This document shows, one piece after another, positions 29,559 through 38,963 of a stretch of DNA of 64,000 bases (within the stretch, counting starts at the first letter, position 1; every line of letters starts with the position of its first letter). This stretch comes from Elusimicrobia bacterium GWA2_56_46 (GTDB lineage Bacteria; Elusimicrobiota; Elusimicrobia; Elusimicrobiales; UBA9959), in contig MGTT01000016.1 of NCBI GenBank assembly GCA_001799575.1, positions 124,001-188,000 of the forward strand, in the 5' to 3' direction. Made by a program: the position numbers and the translations under genes. Under the pieces are notes generated by a model. It was not told the origin of the DNA, made no database searches, and saw only the letters and a program-made list of their open reading frames with translations.

Positions 29559-31166
29559 TTAATTAGTTTCCGGTAGTTCCACCGGCAGCCGGCCGCGCGG
29601 GTTTGCGGCGCCGGTCAGGACTTCTCCGGCCGCCGCCATGCCGGGGGCGGTCATGCCGTATACCGCCAGCGCCGCGCCGGCCTCCGGGTAATTGGAAAGG
29701 TCGTAGGGGCTCATAAGGCTTATAAGCACCGAGGGCTTTCCAAGGGAGAGCAGAGCTTTTATCGCTCTCTTCTGGTTCCTGTTCTGCGCCCCCGCCCACT
29801 GGAAGCTGCCTATGACGAGCCGATCCGCTTTGGCGGCGATCGCCGAAGCCCTGGCGATATCTTTTTCAGCCGGATCTATTCCGAACAGGGACTGTTCCGC
29901 GGAATAGCCGTTTTCCGCCAGCACCTTGTAAAGGGAGAGGGCGTTGCCGCTGAAGCGGGGGGGCGCGAACATTATAATCGCGGTTTCAGCGGTTTTGTCT
30001 TTCAGCGGTATAAGGCGATCCCTGTCGCTCACCAGCGTTACGGCCGCCCTGGAGAGGGCTTCTGCGATATTGACGTAAGCTTTGTCGAAAGGCGCGGAAT
30101 AGGCCGGGGTTTCAAAAAGGCCGGCCGCGCGCTTGGCCTCATAGACCCTGTAATACGCGTCGTTCACGCGCGTTTCGGTGATAAGGCCGGCTTTGACCTG
30201 GCGGACTATTTCGCCGCGGGCTTTCAGAAAGTCGCCTTTGCCCAGCAGTATAAGATCGGCGCCGGCTTTAAGGGCCAGGGCCGCGGCTTTATGCACCGGG
30301 TGTTTTGAGGTTATGGCGCTCATGTCCAGGCTGTCGGTGATCAGCAGGCCGCCGAACTCCAGTTTTTTTTTGAGCAGGTCCACGATGACCGGTTTGGAAA
30401 GAGTGGCGGGATTTTCCGTGTCGAGGGCCGGGTAGAGGATGTGGGCGGTCATTATGAGCGGAACCTTGAGCTCTATAGCTTTTTTAAAAGGGGGAAGATG
30501 ATCCTTTTCAAGCGCCGGCCGCGCGAGCCTTATTACGGGCAGAAGTTTGTGGGAGTCGGTTCCGGCCGCGCCGTGGCCGGGAAAATGCTTGGCCGCGGGC
30601 AGTATGCCGCCGGCGCGGAAGCCGTTGATAATAGCCGCGCCTATTTTTGATACCAGTTCCGGCATCCCGCCTATGGCCCTGACCCCGATAATAGGATTTT
30701 GCGGGTTGGTGTTTACGTCCAGCACCGGCCCGAAAACCATGTTGATCCCGGCCCGCCGCAGTTCCCGTCCGGCCAGATAGAAGAGGGAAGCGGTATTGTT
30801 TTCGTCGTCCGCGGCGCCCAGCATCATGTTCGTGGGGAGTTCGGCCAGTCCCAGCGTGGTGGGGACATAAACGCTTCCGCCCTCGTAGTCCGCCGCGATG
30901 AAAAGCGGCGTCCGGGCCGCGCCGGCGAGAGCGCTGCGCTGCAATTCTTCCGTAAGGCGCAGGGTGTTTTCCAGCGAATAGGAACCCCACTGGAGCTGTA
31001 TTCCGCCCAGGCCCAGAGCGACCGGCCCGGCGGCTTTGGCGGCTTCGGCCGCGTCTATGGAGATCATGAGCAGCTGGCCGACCTTGTTTTCAAGCGAAAG
31101 CGCGGTTTCAGCCCGGAGGCCGGGCCCCGGAGAGAACGACACCAGGGCTAAGATGATGAAGAGCAT
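29559..31166 (-). CDS. Glycoside hydrolase family 3, beta-N-acetylhexosaminidase-like
   Basis: PAAKHFPGHGAAGTDSHKLLP (KHFPGHG..DSH); LLITDSLDMSAI. Confidence 0.88.
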   Translation of the reverse strand: MLFIILALVSFSPGPGLRAETALSLENKVGQLLMISIDAAEAAKAAGPVALGLGGIQLQWGSYSLENTLRLTEELQRSALAGAARTPLFIAADYEGGSVYVPTTLGLAELPTNMMLGAADDENNTASLFYLAGRELRRAGINMVFGPVLDVNTNPQNPIIGVRAIGGMPELVSKIGAAIINGFRAGGILPAAKHFPGHGAAGTDSHKLLPVIRLARPALEKDHLPPFKKAIELKVPLIMTAHILYPALDTENPATLSKPVIVDLLKKKLEFGGLLITDSLDMSAITSKHPVHKAAALALKAGADLILLGKGDFLKARGEIVRQVKAGLITETRVNDAYYRVYEAKRAAGLFETPAYSAPFDKAYVNIAEALSRAAVTLVSDRDRLIPLKDKTAETAIIMFAPPRFSGNALSLYKVLAENGYSAEQSLFGIDPAEKDIARASAIAAKADRLVIGSFQWAGAQNRNQKRAIKALLSLGKPSVLISLMSPYDLSNYPEAGAALAVYGMTAPGMAAAGEVLTGAANPRGRLPVELPETN

Positions 31167-32776
31167 TATTTAAACTTATAGCCTTTCTGCGCGGCCTGTT
31201 TATGCACCGCGTCTATGACGGCTTTATCCAGCGTTACGGGCGCGCCGGTCTGCTTCTTCTCCTCTCCGGCGATGTACGTCTTGCGCTCCTGCTGGAGGCG
31301 GAGAATGTCCGCCTTTATTTTCTTGCGCTCGGCGAGCTTGGAGTCGAGATGTTTATCCAGCTGGGCCTGGTCCATTTTCCTCAGCTCTTCCGGAAGCTGG
31401 TCTTTTTTTATCTCCGAGCGTTTCATGGCGCCGCTCTCAATGGCGCTGATGACGTCCCAGGAGGACTCCTGGGCGCTCATGGCGGCGCTTGAGGCGGCTT
31501 TAAAAACGGCCCTTTCCGCCATTACGCTTTTTCCGCCGGAGGCGACGCTGGCGTCGAGGGTTTCCTTGCCGCGCATTCTGGTCTGGCCCATCGAGCCGTA
31601 CACCACGTAGGTCTCGTTGAGTTTAGAGCTCAGCCGGGTTATCTGGTCGTCCTGGGGCGCGGTTATGGAGGCGGCCGGGGCCGATTGGTCTATATTGGTA
31701 TATTCTCCGTCGGCCAGCTGGGCGGCGGCCAGCCACTGGGTGGCTATCCCTTCCTGCCGGCGCCCGCAGAATATGGTGTTGACGAAGATGCCTTTGGCTT
31801 TGGCCAGCGCGACGGCTTCATGAAAGTCGGTTTCGCCCTGTGTGAAGGGCTCGTTGCCGGCGATAAAAATGGCCTTATAGGCGTCGTCTTTTTTACTCCA
31901 GTCCAGTTCATTAACGGCGTTCTTTATAACCAGGCCGCAATACTCGTCGCCGCCGGCGGTTTTAAGAGCGAATAATTCCTCCGCCACCTTGTCCAGGTCG
32001 CGGGTGAAAGGAATGACCTGGCGTATCCAGCCTTTCTCCTGCTTCAGGCCGCTGTTGCCGTATTCGTAGACCGCCACCTCGATGACGGGCGACGAACCGC
32101 TCTTTTCGGAGGCGTTGAGTTCATTGACGATCTTCCAGACCTGGCTGCGGGCCTGGTTGATGAGGCCGTCCATACTGTTTGAGGTGTCCAGCAGCACGGC
32201 TATCTGGACCAGAGGTTTGCCGGCGTAATCTTTGCCCGGCTGCGGCGGGAGCCCCTGATCCTGCCAGGTCTTTTTGATTCCGGCTGCCGCGGCGGTGAGG
32301 ATCCGGCCGCTTTCGGTTTCCACGATCCTGGCGTTGACTTCGGTCATGCCGTCCTGAACGTCATTCAGCGTGCCCGTGACTACGGCGTCGGCGCCGAGGA
32401 GTTTCCCCAGTTTTCTGGCGGCGTCCTCGTCTATGGCGCCGGAAGCCTGGAGGTTGAGTTCCCCCATCACTTTTTTGAGGAGATTCCGTTCGATGAGCGT
32501 TATCGTCTTATTCTGGGCCAGAAGCGTGGTGAGGCGCTCCTGTACAATGACGGGGCCGTCGGAGGTTTTGCCGCTGGTGTAGGCGAATTCGAGCACGGCC
32601 AGTTTTATGCCCGGCCGGTCCTTTATTCCGTCCCGGAGCTTTTCGGCCAGGGCATTCAGTTCTTCGGAAGCCGCGGTGAGCGCTTTTTCCGGGGGCGCGG
32701 GCATTTTTACAGCCGAAGCCGGACCCGCAAAAACAAGACACAGCAGAAGATTGGAGATCAAAAGCCCTTTGAGCAT
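31166..32776 (-). CDS. CsgG/FlgO-like domain fused to a von Willebrand factor A domain
   Basis: QERLTTLLAQNKTITLIERNLLKKVMGELNLQASG..LGADAVVTGTL; then VQIAVLLDTSNSMDGLINQARSQVW. Confidence 0.8.
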   Translation of the reverse strand: MLKGLLISNLLLCLVFAGPASAVKMPAPPEKALTAASEELNALAEKLRDGIKDRPGIKLAVLEFAYTSGKTSDGPVIVQERLTTLLAQNKTITLIERNLLKKVMGELNLQASGAIDEDAARKLGKLLGADAVVTGTLNDVQDGMTEVNARIVETESGRILTAAAAGIKKTWQDQGLPPQPGKDYAGKPLVQIAVLLDTSNSMDGLINQARSQVWKIVNELNASEKSGSSPVIEVAVYEYGNSGLKQEKGWIRQVIPFTRDLDKVAEELFALKTAGGDEYCGLVIKNAVNELDWSKKDDAYKAIFIAGNEPFTQGETDFHEAVALAKAKGIFVNTIFCGRRQEGIATQWLAAAQLADGEYTNIDQSAPAASITAPQDDQITRLSSKLNETYVVYGSMGQTRMRGKETLDASVASGGKSVMAERAVFKAASSAAMSAQESSWDVISAIESGAMKRSEIKKDQLPEELRKMDQAQLDKHLDSKLAERKKIKADILRLQQERKTYIAGEEKKQTGAPVTLDKAVIDAVHKQAAQKGYKFK

Positions 32777-32802
32777 ATTTAAAGTCCTCCCCATTGTGAG
32801 TT

Positions 32803-32991
32803 ACCTTAGCCTGAAAGTTGCAGTCGCAACTTTCCGCCCGCATAGCGGGCGCCCTCCGGGAGGCATACACCTCGTCGGGCCGGGCGCGCATAGCGCTGGG
32901 CCCGACGCCCGCTTCGCGGGGAATCCTGCAGAATAATTCTGTCCGCCTGATGCTCCTATGGAAACCGCTTCCAACTGCAGGATTCAGGTTA
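32803..32991. repeat. Cluster of hairpins with imperfect terminal inverted repeats
   Basis: GAAAGTTGCagtcGCAACTTTC; GCCCGCatagCGGGC; CCTCCGGGAGG; CGTCGGGCC..GGGCCCGACG; CCCGCttcGCGGG; AATCCTGCAG..CTGCAGGATT. Confidence 0.75.
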
Positions 32992-33059
32992 GAATACAAA
33001 AACACCTCCGTAAAGTCAAAACCCTTTACCGGCGGTAGAAAAAGTGATATCGTAATTTT

Positions 33060-34070
33060 ATGAGACAATGGTTTTTTGCCGCGACCGCTTTGCTGGCCTT
33101 TTCGGCGTGTGCCAAAAAAGAAGAGGCCGCCTATACCCGGACCACGTTCCTGCTGGGCACGCCGGCTCATGTAAAAGTTTTCACCGCGGACAGGGAAAAA
33201 GGCGAAGGAATAGCCGGCGCCGTTTTTAAAGAGTGGAAGAGGATAGCCGACGAGTACAGTTTCACGGAACCGTACAGCTATGTTTCTTACGTCAACAAAA
33301 GGGCCTACGGCGAATGGGTCAGGGTGGACGACGAATTCCTCAAGCTCCTGGTTTTGTCCCTGGATTACTACAATCTGACCGGGGGTGCGTTCGATATCAC
33401 GTTCGCGCCTCTGTGGCCGGTATGGAAAGAAGCGGCCGCCTCCAGGAAGATGCCTTCGAAGGACGAGATAGCCCGGGCGCTTGCGGATATGGGCTCCGGC
33501 TATGTGCAGGTGGATCACGAAAGGAAAATGGTCCGCTTCGCCAGACCGGTCCAGATCAACCTGGGCGGAATTCTGCGGAGCTATTGCCTGGAACGCGGGC
33601 GCGTGGTAATGAAGCAGGCTATGGGGAAAAATAAATGCCGCGTGGAACTCAAACTCGGCGGCAATGTGCTGGATTACGGGGAGGGGGACTGGTCCTACGA
33701 AGTCCCGGATCCATTCCACGAGGGCGGGACGCTGGGGCGGCTCCGGTTTAAAGGGGGCGTCGTGATGTCCTCATCGGGCCGCGACCATTTTGTGCGGATA
33801 GAGGGGAAGCTGTATTCCCATATCCTGGATCTGAAGACCGGCTATCCGTTGTCTGATTTTTCCAATCTGCTGGTTTATTTTCCCACTGTAGAGGAAAACG
33901 AATACATCCCCTCGGCCGTGCTGGCCGTTATGGGCAAGGAGAAAGCTTTCGCCCTGCTGGGCAGGATAAAGGGTTCGGCCGCCCTGTGGATAGACGGTTC
34001 GGGAAAGGTGGAAGTGTTCTCCAACGGGAACAGCAAGGCCGTCTGGGAAGAGAAAAAAGGCCTGTTCTAA
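33060..34070 (+). CDS. apbE: FAD:protein FMN transferase
   Basis: FLLGTPAHVKVF; AFDITFAPLWPVW; VQINLGGI; SSGRDHFVRIEGKLYSHILDLKTGYPL. Confidence 0.88.
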   Translation: MRQWFFAATALLAFSACAKKEEAAYTRTTFLLGTPAHVKVFTADREKGEGIAGAVFKEWKRIADEYSFTEPYSYVSYVNKRAYGEWVRVDDEFLKLLVLSLDYYNLTGGAFDITFAPLWPVWKEAAASRKMPSKDEIARALADMGSGYVQVDHERKMVRFARPVQINLGGILRSYCLERGRVVMKQAMGKNKCRVELKLGGNVLDYGEGDWSYEVPDPFHEGGTLGRLRFKGGVVMSSSGRDHFVRIEGKLYSHILDLKTGYPLSDFSNLLVYFPTVEENEYIPSAVLAVMGKEKAFALLGRIKGSAALWIDGSGKVEVFSNGNSKAVWEEKKGLF

Positions 34071-34073
34071 CCT

Positions 34074-34102
34074 GAAAAAATTCAGTTGAATTTTTTCAGG
34101 TA
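34074..34102. terminator. Hairpin CCTGAAAAAATTCA gt TGAATTTTTTCAGG downstream of apbE
   Basis: Perfect 14-bp inverted repeat. Confidence 0.7.
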
Positions 34103-34188
34103 AGGATAAAGGCCGAGGGATAAAGGCTAAAGGGCGAAAAAAGCCCTTGTATTCCCTGTGCCTTTTCTTTCATCCTTAAGCCTTTTGT
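34102..34188. repeat. Inverted heptad arms AAGGATA AAGGCCG AGGGATA AAGGCTA AAGGGCG ... CCTTTTC TTTCATC CTTAAGC CTTTTGT
   Basis: Direct reading; right arm overlaps the C-term codons (QKA*) of the asparaginase-like CDS. Confidence 0.8.
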
Positions 34189-34667
34189 TCTTCGAACTCG
34201 CCTTTGGTTTTATTTTTCCTTACGTTATACCAGTTGAAGCAGCGGCCGTTCATGGCGATGTAGACGCCCGGGGGGAGCGTCTGCGCGAATGAAAGAGCCG
34301 AACCCAGATTGAACATCCCGTCAGAACTCCCGAATTTGTAAGGCACCATGGCGCCGGTGAGCACCACCGTCTTGTTCTTTATCTCCGGGCCCAGCAGCCT
34401 GGCCGTCTCAGGCATGGTGTCGGTGCCGTGGGTGATGACGATGCTGTGTTCTTTCGAGGCCAGGCATTCCCGGAGGATCTTCTTTCTGTGCGCGGCGGTC
34501 ATGAACAGGCTGTCTATCATCAGCAGGGTCTTCACGTTCACGGAAACGCGGGAGCGTCCGAGGGAGAGCATCTCCCGCAGATGGGTGTCCCTGAAGAACA
34601 GCTCGCCGTTAAGCTCGTTGTATTCTTTGTCGAAAGTCCCGCCGGTGACTATGACCTTGATAGCCAC
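34176..34667 (-). CDS. Single-domain asparaginase-like protein
   Basis: KVIVTGGTFDKEY; VITHGTDTMPETARLL. Confidence 0.85.
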   Translation of the reverse strand: MAIKVIVTGGTFDKEYNELNGELFFRDTHLREMLSLGRSRVSVNVKTLLMIDSLFMTAAHRKKILRECLASKEHSIVITHGTDTMPETARLLGPEIKNKTVVLTGAMVPYKFGSSDGMFNLGSALSFAQTLPPGVYIAMNGRCFNWYNVRKNKTKGEFEEQKA

Positions 34668-34670
34668 TTT

Positions 34671-36116
34671 TTATTTCCTCCCGTCCCTCAGGAACGCCAG
34701 GTAGGCTTTGTAAGCCATATAGATGTCCAGCTTTCCGGCCAGTTCCATCGGCGCGTGCATGGAAAGGAGTCCCACGCCGCAGTCCACCACCTGCATACCG
34801 TAGCGTGCCATAAGCCAGGCGATAGTGCCGCCGCCGCCCTGATCCACTTTGCCCAGCTCGCCGGTCTGCCAGATGACGCCGGCTTTGTCGAAGATGCGGC
34901 GTATCTGCGCCACGAACTCCGCGTTGGCGTCGGAGGAGCCGGATTTTCCGCGCGCGCCTCCGTATTTGGTCAGGCAGACGCCGTGGTTGAGGAGCGCCGA
35001 GTTTTTCTTTTCCGAGACGCCGGCATATAACGGGTCGAACAGGGCGTTCACGTCGGCCGAGATCATCCATGAATTGCCGAGGGCGCGTTTGAGCGTCAGT
35101 TCGCTGTAACCGTCCGAGGTCAGGTTTACCAGTTCCGCGGAGGTGTTCTCGAAGAAGTTGGAGGCCATGCCCGTGGCGCCCACGGAACCGATTTCTTCTT
35201 TGTCGCAGAGGAGTACGACCGAGGTGTATTCGGGAACGCCCTTGAGGTCGATGAGGGCCTTCAAACCGGCGTAGGCGCAGACGCGGTCGTCCTGCCCGTA
35301 GCCCAGCACCATGGAGCGGTCCAGGCCGGCTTCCCTTGGCTTATCGGCCGGCACCAGTTCCAGTTCGGCGGAAAGGAAGTCGCTTTCAGTGACGCCGTAT
35401 TTCTCATACAGGAGTCTCAGGATGTTGTGTTTTATTTTTTCTTTGCGCCCTTTCTCGCTTACCGGCCTGGAGCCTGTGACCACGTCCAGGTTCTCGCCTT
35501 CTATGCCTTCCGCGAGAGTTTTCTTGTTCTGGTCGGCGGCGAGGTGCGGCAGCAGATCGGTGATGCAGAGCACGGGATCGGACGGGTCTTCGCCGATGGT
35601 TACGGTTATTTTCTTCCCGTCGGGTTTGACGAACACGCCGTGCAGGGCCAGCGGGATGGTCACCCATTGGTATTTTTTGATGCCGCCGTAGTAATGCGTG
35701 TCCAGCAGCGCCATGTCCCCGGCCTCATAGAGGGGGTTCTGTTTTATGTCTATGCGGGGAGCGTCGGTATGCGCGCCCACGATCTGCATGCCGGCTTCAA
35801 GCGGCTTTTTGCCTATGATGACGGCCATCAGCGTTTTGCCGGCGCAGGATTTGTAGACACGGTCTCCGGGCGCGAGTTTGGCGCTTCCTTTCTCAAATTG
35901 GAGCAGATCCCTGAACCCCGCGGTTTCAAGCAGGCGCACGCCTTCATCGTGGGCTTCACGCTCGGTTTTGCCGGCGCCGAGGAAATTTATGTACAGCTTG
36001 CCGATTATCTCCATCGCCTTGTCGTCAGCGGGGGAAAGTTTTTCATAGCCGTTGTTGTTTACGTAGGTTATGTCGTGTTTTTTGGCGTTTTTTCCGGTTT
36101 TAGTCGCGGTTTTCAT
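34671..36116 (-). CDS. M18 family aminopeptidase (aminopeptidase I)
   Basis: IVGAHTDAPRIDIKQNPLYE; YGQDDRVCAYAGLKAL; CDKEEIGSVGATGM; start at MKTATKTGK. Confidence 0.9.
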   Translation of the reverse strand: MKTATKTGKNAKKHDITYVNNNGYEKLSPADDKAMEIIGKLYINFLGAGKTEREAHDEGVRLLETAGFRDLLQFEKGSAKLAPGDRVYKSCAGKTLMAVIIGKKPLEAGMQIVGAHTDAPRIDIKQNPLYEAGDMALLDTHYYGGIKKYQWVTIPLALHGVFVKPDGKKITVTIGEDPSDPVLCITDLLPHLAADQNKKTLAEGIEGENLDVVTGSRPVSEKGRKEKIKHNILRLLYEKYGVTESDFLSAELELVPADKPREAGLDRSMVLGYGQDDRVCAYAGLKALIDLKGVPEYTSVVLLCDKEEIGSVGATGMASNFFENTSAELVNLTSDGYSELTLKRALGNSWMISADVNALFDPLYAGVSEKKNSALLNHGVCLTKYGGARGKSGSSDANAEFVAQIRRIFDKAGVIWQTGELGKVDQGGGGTIAWLMARYGMQVVDCGVGLLSMHAPMELAGKLDIYMAYKAYLAFLRDGRK

Positions 36117-36212
36117 GACGGCTCCTTTAAGTCCATGAGGATAGCGGTGGCCACTTTTCAAAATACTAGCATAATTTCCGGTTTGCCGTCTTATTTGATA
36201 TCATTGTGGACG

Positions 36213-37433
36213 ATGTTCAGTGAAAATCCCTACTCCAGGAAAGTGCTTTTTCTGATCTTCGGCATAAGCCTTTTCAATTACATTGACAGGCAGGTGCTCT
36301 ACGCCGTCTTCCCGCTTATAAAAAAAGAGCTGTTCCTGACCGATACCCAGCTGGGGCTGCTCGCTTCCTCTTTTATGATCGTTTATATGTGCTTCGCCCC
36401 GCTGGTCGGCTATTTCGGCGATAAATACAGGCGGCCCGTCATAATCGGCGTTAGCGCCGTTTTCTGGAGCGTGGCCACCGTTTTTACCGGCATGGTAAAG
36501 ACCTACCCGCAGATGCTTTTAACGCGCTCGGCGGTGGGGGTGGGCGAGGCCGGCTACGGCACGGTTTCCCCGTCGTACCTGGCGGAATGGTTTCCCGTAG
36601 AAAAACGCGCCCGGGTCATGGCGCTTTACGCGCTGGCGATACCGGTGGGCAGCGCGCTCGGCTACCTGCTGGGGGGGTTTCTGGGCCAGCATTTCGGCTG
36701 GCGCTCCGCTTTCTACCTGGTGGCCGTGCCTGGAATTATCCTGGGCATCGCGGCGATGTTCTTTAAGGAGACGCCGGAGAAGCTCGCGCGTTCGTCCGAG
36801 CGGGTGAAACTCGCCCAGTATAAATGCCTTTTAAAGAACAGGCCTTTTCTGCTGATAGCGTTCTCACAGGCCATCAGCACGTTTTCCATCGGCGGGCTGG
36901 CGGCCTGGATGCCTTCTTTTTTCGTCAGGGATTTCGGTCTCTCCGTGGCGCAGGCAGGCGTCACCTTCGGCGCTGTCACGGTTCTGGCCGGCGTGGCCGG
37001 CAATCTTGCCGGCGGCTGGATAGCCGACTGGCTGCACAAAAAAACCAAACGCGCTTATTTTATAGTCGGTTATCTCAGTTATTTCATCAGCATGCCTTTC
37101 GGCGTGCTGGCGGTGCTGGCTTCCAGCCTGCCCATGGCGCTGGTGATGATTTTTTTTACGGAATTTTTTATTTTCAGCAACTCGGGCCCTTATCATGCCG
37201 CCATAGTGGAGGTGACCCCGGTCAATATGCGTTCCATGGCTTTTGCGCTGGATATTTTTATTCTGCACGCTTTCGGGGACGCGGTTTCTCCCACAATAAT
37301 CGGGATGGTTTCGGACGCCAGGGGGCTGGCTTTCGCCATTTTCCTGGCGGTGATGTTCCTCTTTTTCGGCGGAGTGACGTCCATCTTCGCCGGGTACTAC
37401 TATAAAAAAGATCTCCATCCGGAGCTCGCGTGA
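36213..37433 (+). CDS. MFS transporter (spinster-like)
   Basis: LFGISLFNYIDRQVLYAVFPLIKKEL pattern; GVGEAGYGTVSPSYLAEWFP; the track ORF start at 35427 lies over the aminopeptidase gene. Confidence 0.88.
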   Translation: MFSENPYSRKVLFLIFGISLFNYIDRQVLYAVFPLIKKELFLTDTQLGLLASSFMIVYMCFAPLVGYFGDKYRRPVIIGVSAVFWSVATVFTGMVKTYPQMLLTRSAVGVGEAGYGTVSPSYLAEWFPVEKRARVMALYALAIPVGSALGYLLGGFLGQHFGWRSAFYLVAVPGIILGIAAMFFKETPEKLARSSERVKLAQYKCLLKNRPFLLIAFSQAISTFSIGGLAAWMPSFFVRDFGLSVAQAGVTFGAVTVLAGVAGNLAGGWIADWLHKKTKRAYFIVGYLSYFISMPFGVLAVLASSLPMALVMIFFTEFFIFSNSGPYHAAIVEVTPVNMRSMAFALDIFILHAFGDAVSPTIIGMVSDARGLAFAIFLAVMFLFFGGVTSIFAGYYYKKDLHPELA

Positions 37434-38080
37434 AACCATTGTTAGAGACAGTGTTCGAAACCGACGACTATATCGTGGTGAACAAGCCCTCGGGCCTGCT
37501 GACCATGCCGGGGCGCGGCCCGGCCGCTTCCGAAAAAAATCTCCTGGCCCTGCTGACCCAGGCTCTTAAACGTCCCATGTTCGTGGTGCACCGCCTGGAT
37601 AAAGACGCCAGCGGACTCATTCTATTCGCCAAGAATGGGGCCGCCCACCGTTATTTCTCGCTCCTGTTCGAGACGAAAGAAATAAAGAAGAAGTATCTTG
37701 TGGCAGTGGAGGGGCATATCGGGGAAAAACGCGGCGAGATAGATAAGCCCATCCAGGCCTACGGTTCCGGGCGCATGGGCGTGGGTTTTAACGGCAAGGC
37801 TTCGGTCACCAGATATGAGACGCTGGAACGGTATAAAAAAGCGGATCTGCTGGAAGTGGAGCTGATCACCGGCCGCCGCCACCAGATACGGGTGCATATG
37901 TATTACATAGAACATCCCGTTATAGGCGACCGGCTTTACGGCGATCCCGCGAAGCAGGCCGCCTATCCGCGGCTTATGCTGCATTCCTATTCGCTGGAGT
38001 TCAAGGACCCGGCCGGCAAAAGAAAATTATTAAAGGCCGATCCTCCCAAAGATTTTCTCAGCGTGCTGCCGTTCCTGTAA
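37430..38080 (+). CDS. RluA family pseudouridine synthase
   Basis: VVHRLDKDASGLILFAKN; ITGRRHQIRVHM; VIGDRLYGDP. Confidence 0.92.
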   Translation: MKPLLETVFETDDYIVVNKPSGLLTMPGRGPAASEKNLLALLTQALKRPMFVVHRLDKDASGLILFAKNGAAHRYFSLLFETKEIKKKYLVAVEGHIGEKRGEIDKPIQAYGSGRMGVGFNGKASVTRYETLERYKKADLLEVELITGRRHQIRVHMYYIEHPVIGDRLYGDPAKQAAYPRLMLHSYSLEFKDPAGKRKLLKADPPKDFLSVLPFL

Positions 38081-38144
38081 AGTTGAATCCGCGCGGACAT
38101 TTTGGTAGTGTTTAAGTATAGTAGACCGGGGCGAGGGGGGAATT

Positions 38145-38351
38145 ATGATATCTAAAAACATCGGGAATCCGGACAGAATTATCCGGATAGTTGTCGGGCT
38201 TGGGCTCGGTTATGTGGCGTTCATGAGTTCGGGGCCGGCCGCCGTCATTCTATGGATAGCCGCCCTGGCGGCGCTGGTTACCGGCCTGGTAGGCTGGTGC
38301 GGCGTCTATCTCTTACTAGGCATCAACACCTGCAAAATAGACAAGCCATAG
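38145..38351 (+). CDS. DUF2892/YgaP-type inner membrane protein
   Basis: NIGNPDRIIRIVVGLGLGYVAF; LVGWCGVYLLLGINTCK. Confidence 0.85.
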   Translation: MISKNIGNPDRIIRIVVGLGLGYVAFMSSGPAAVILWIAALAALVTGLVGWCGVYLLLGINTCKIDKP

Positions 38352-38376
38352 TCCAAAAATTGCGCGCAATTTTCGG

Positions 38377-38411
38377 AAGGCTAAGGGATAAAGGCTTAAG
38401 GATGAGGGCTG
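38377..38411. repeat. Heptad repeat AAGGCTA AGGGATA AAGGCTT AAGGATG AGGGCTG
   Basis: Five consecutive 7-mers; words shared with 34102-34188. Confidence 0.85.
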
Positions 38412-38420
38412 AGGAAATAA

Positions 38421-38963
38421 TTATTGTTTTTTCAGCTTAAAGGTTTTGAGGAAATCGCGCCAGGCTTTTTTTCCGTTATACTGCGGATCAGGCACGGAGT
38501 CTCCGTAGGAATATTTCAGCACAAAAAAGCGCTTTCCCGCCGGGACTACGCAGAATTCCTCGGTAGTGAATTCGGCGGGGCCTGAAGCGTCCGGGGGGGG
38601 CAGGCGCACCGGGACCTTTCTGCGGTAAATTATGACGCGCGCGCCGCCCGCCGCCGCGCTTTCCAGTTTCTCGGCCGGTTTGCCGCCGCTGGAGCGGGCC
38701 TCAAATCCCACCAGAAAGTCGCCGGATGTTTTATAGCGCGAACCTTGTCCGCCGGCCAGCCGGATCGTTATGGCGTGCAGATCCCTGGATAGTACGGTCC
38801 GCGGATCGCCTTGCGTCAGGCCGTTCTCGGATGTCCAGCCCTGCGGGATGGTGTATTGTGATAGATCAGAGATCAGTTCGCCGGTTTTTGCCATGGAGGG
38901 CTCCTTAGCCGCCGCTGCGCAGGCGGACAGCAATAATAGTGTTAGAACGGCGTGTGTTTTCAT
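38421..38963 (-). CDS. Secreted hypothetical lipoprotein-like protein
   Basis: Signal peptide with LLSACAAA lipobox-like motif; 4-bp overlap with the upstream gene. Confidence 0.6.
   Translation of the reverse strand: MKTHAVLTLLLLSACAAAAKEPSMAKTGELISDLSQYTIPQGWTSENGLTQGDPRTVLSRDLHAITIRLAGGQGSRYKTSGDFLVGFEARSSGGKPAEKLESAAAGGARVIIYRRKVPVRLPPPDASGPAEFTTEEFCVVPAGKRFFVLKYSYGDSVPDPQYNGKKAWRDFLKTFKLKKQ

Noticed and set aside
34176-34667. Asparaginase-like gene as a truncated pseudogene
   Set aside because: Single-domain asparaginase-like proteins of about 160 aa exist as intact families; start and stop look normal
35427-36212. N-terminal extension of the MFS ORF over the aminopeptidase gene
   Set aside because: Real MFS start is at 36213 (MFSENPYSRK); the extension is antisense to a well-supported M18 gene
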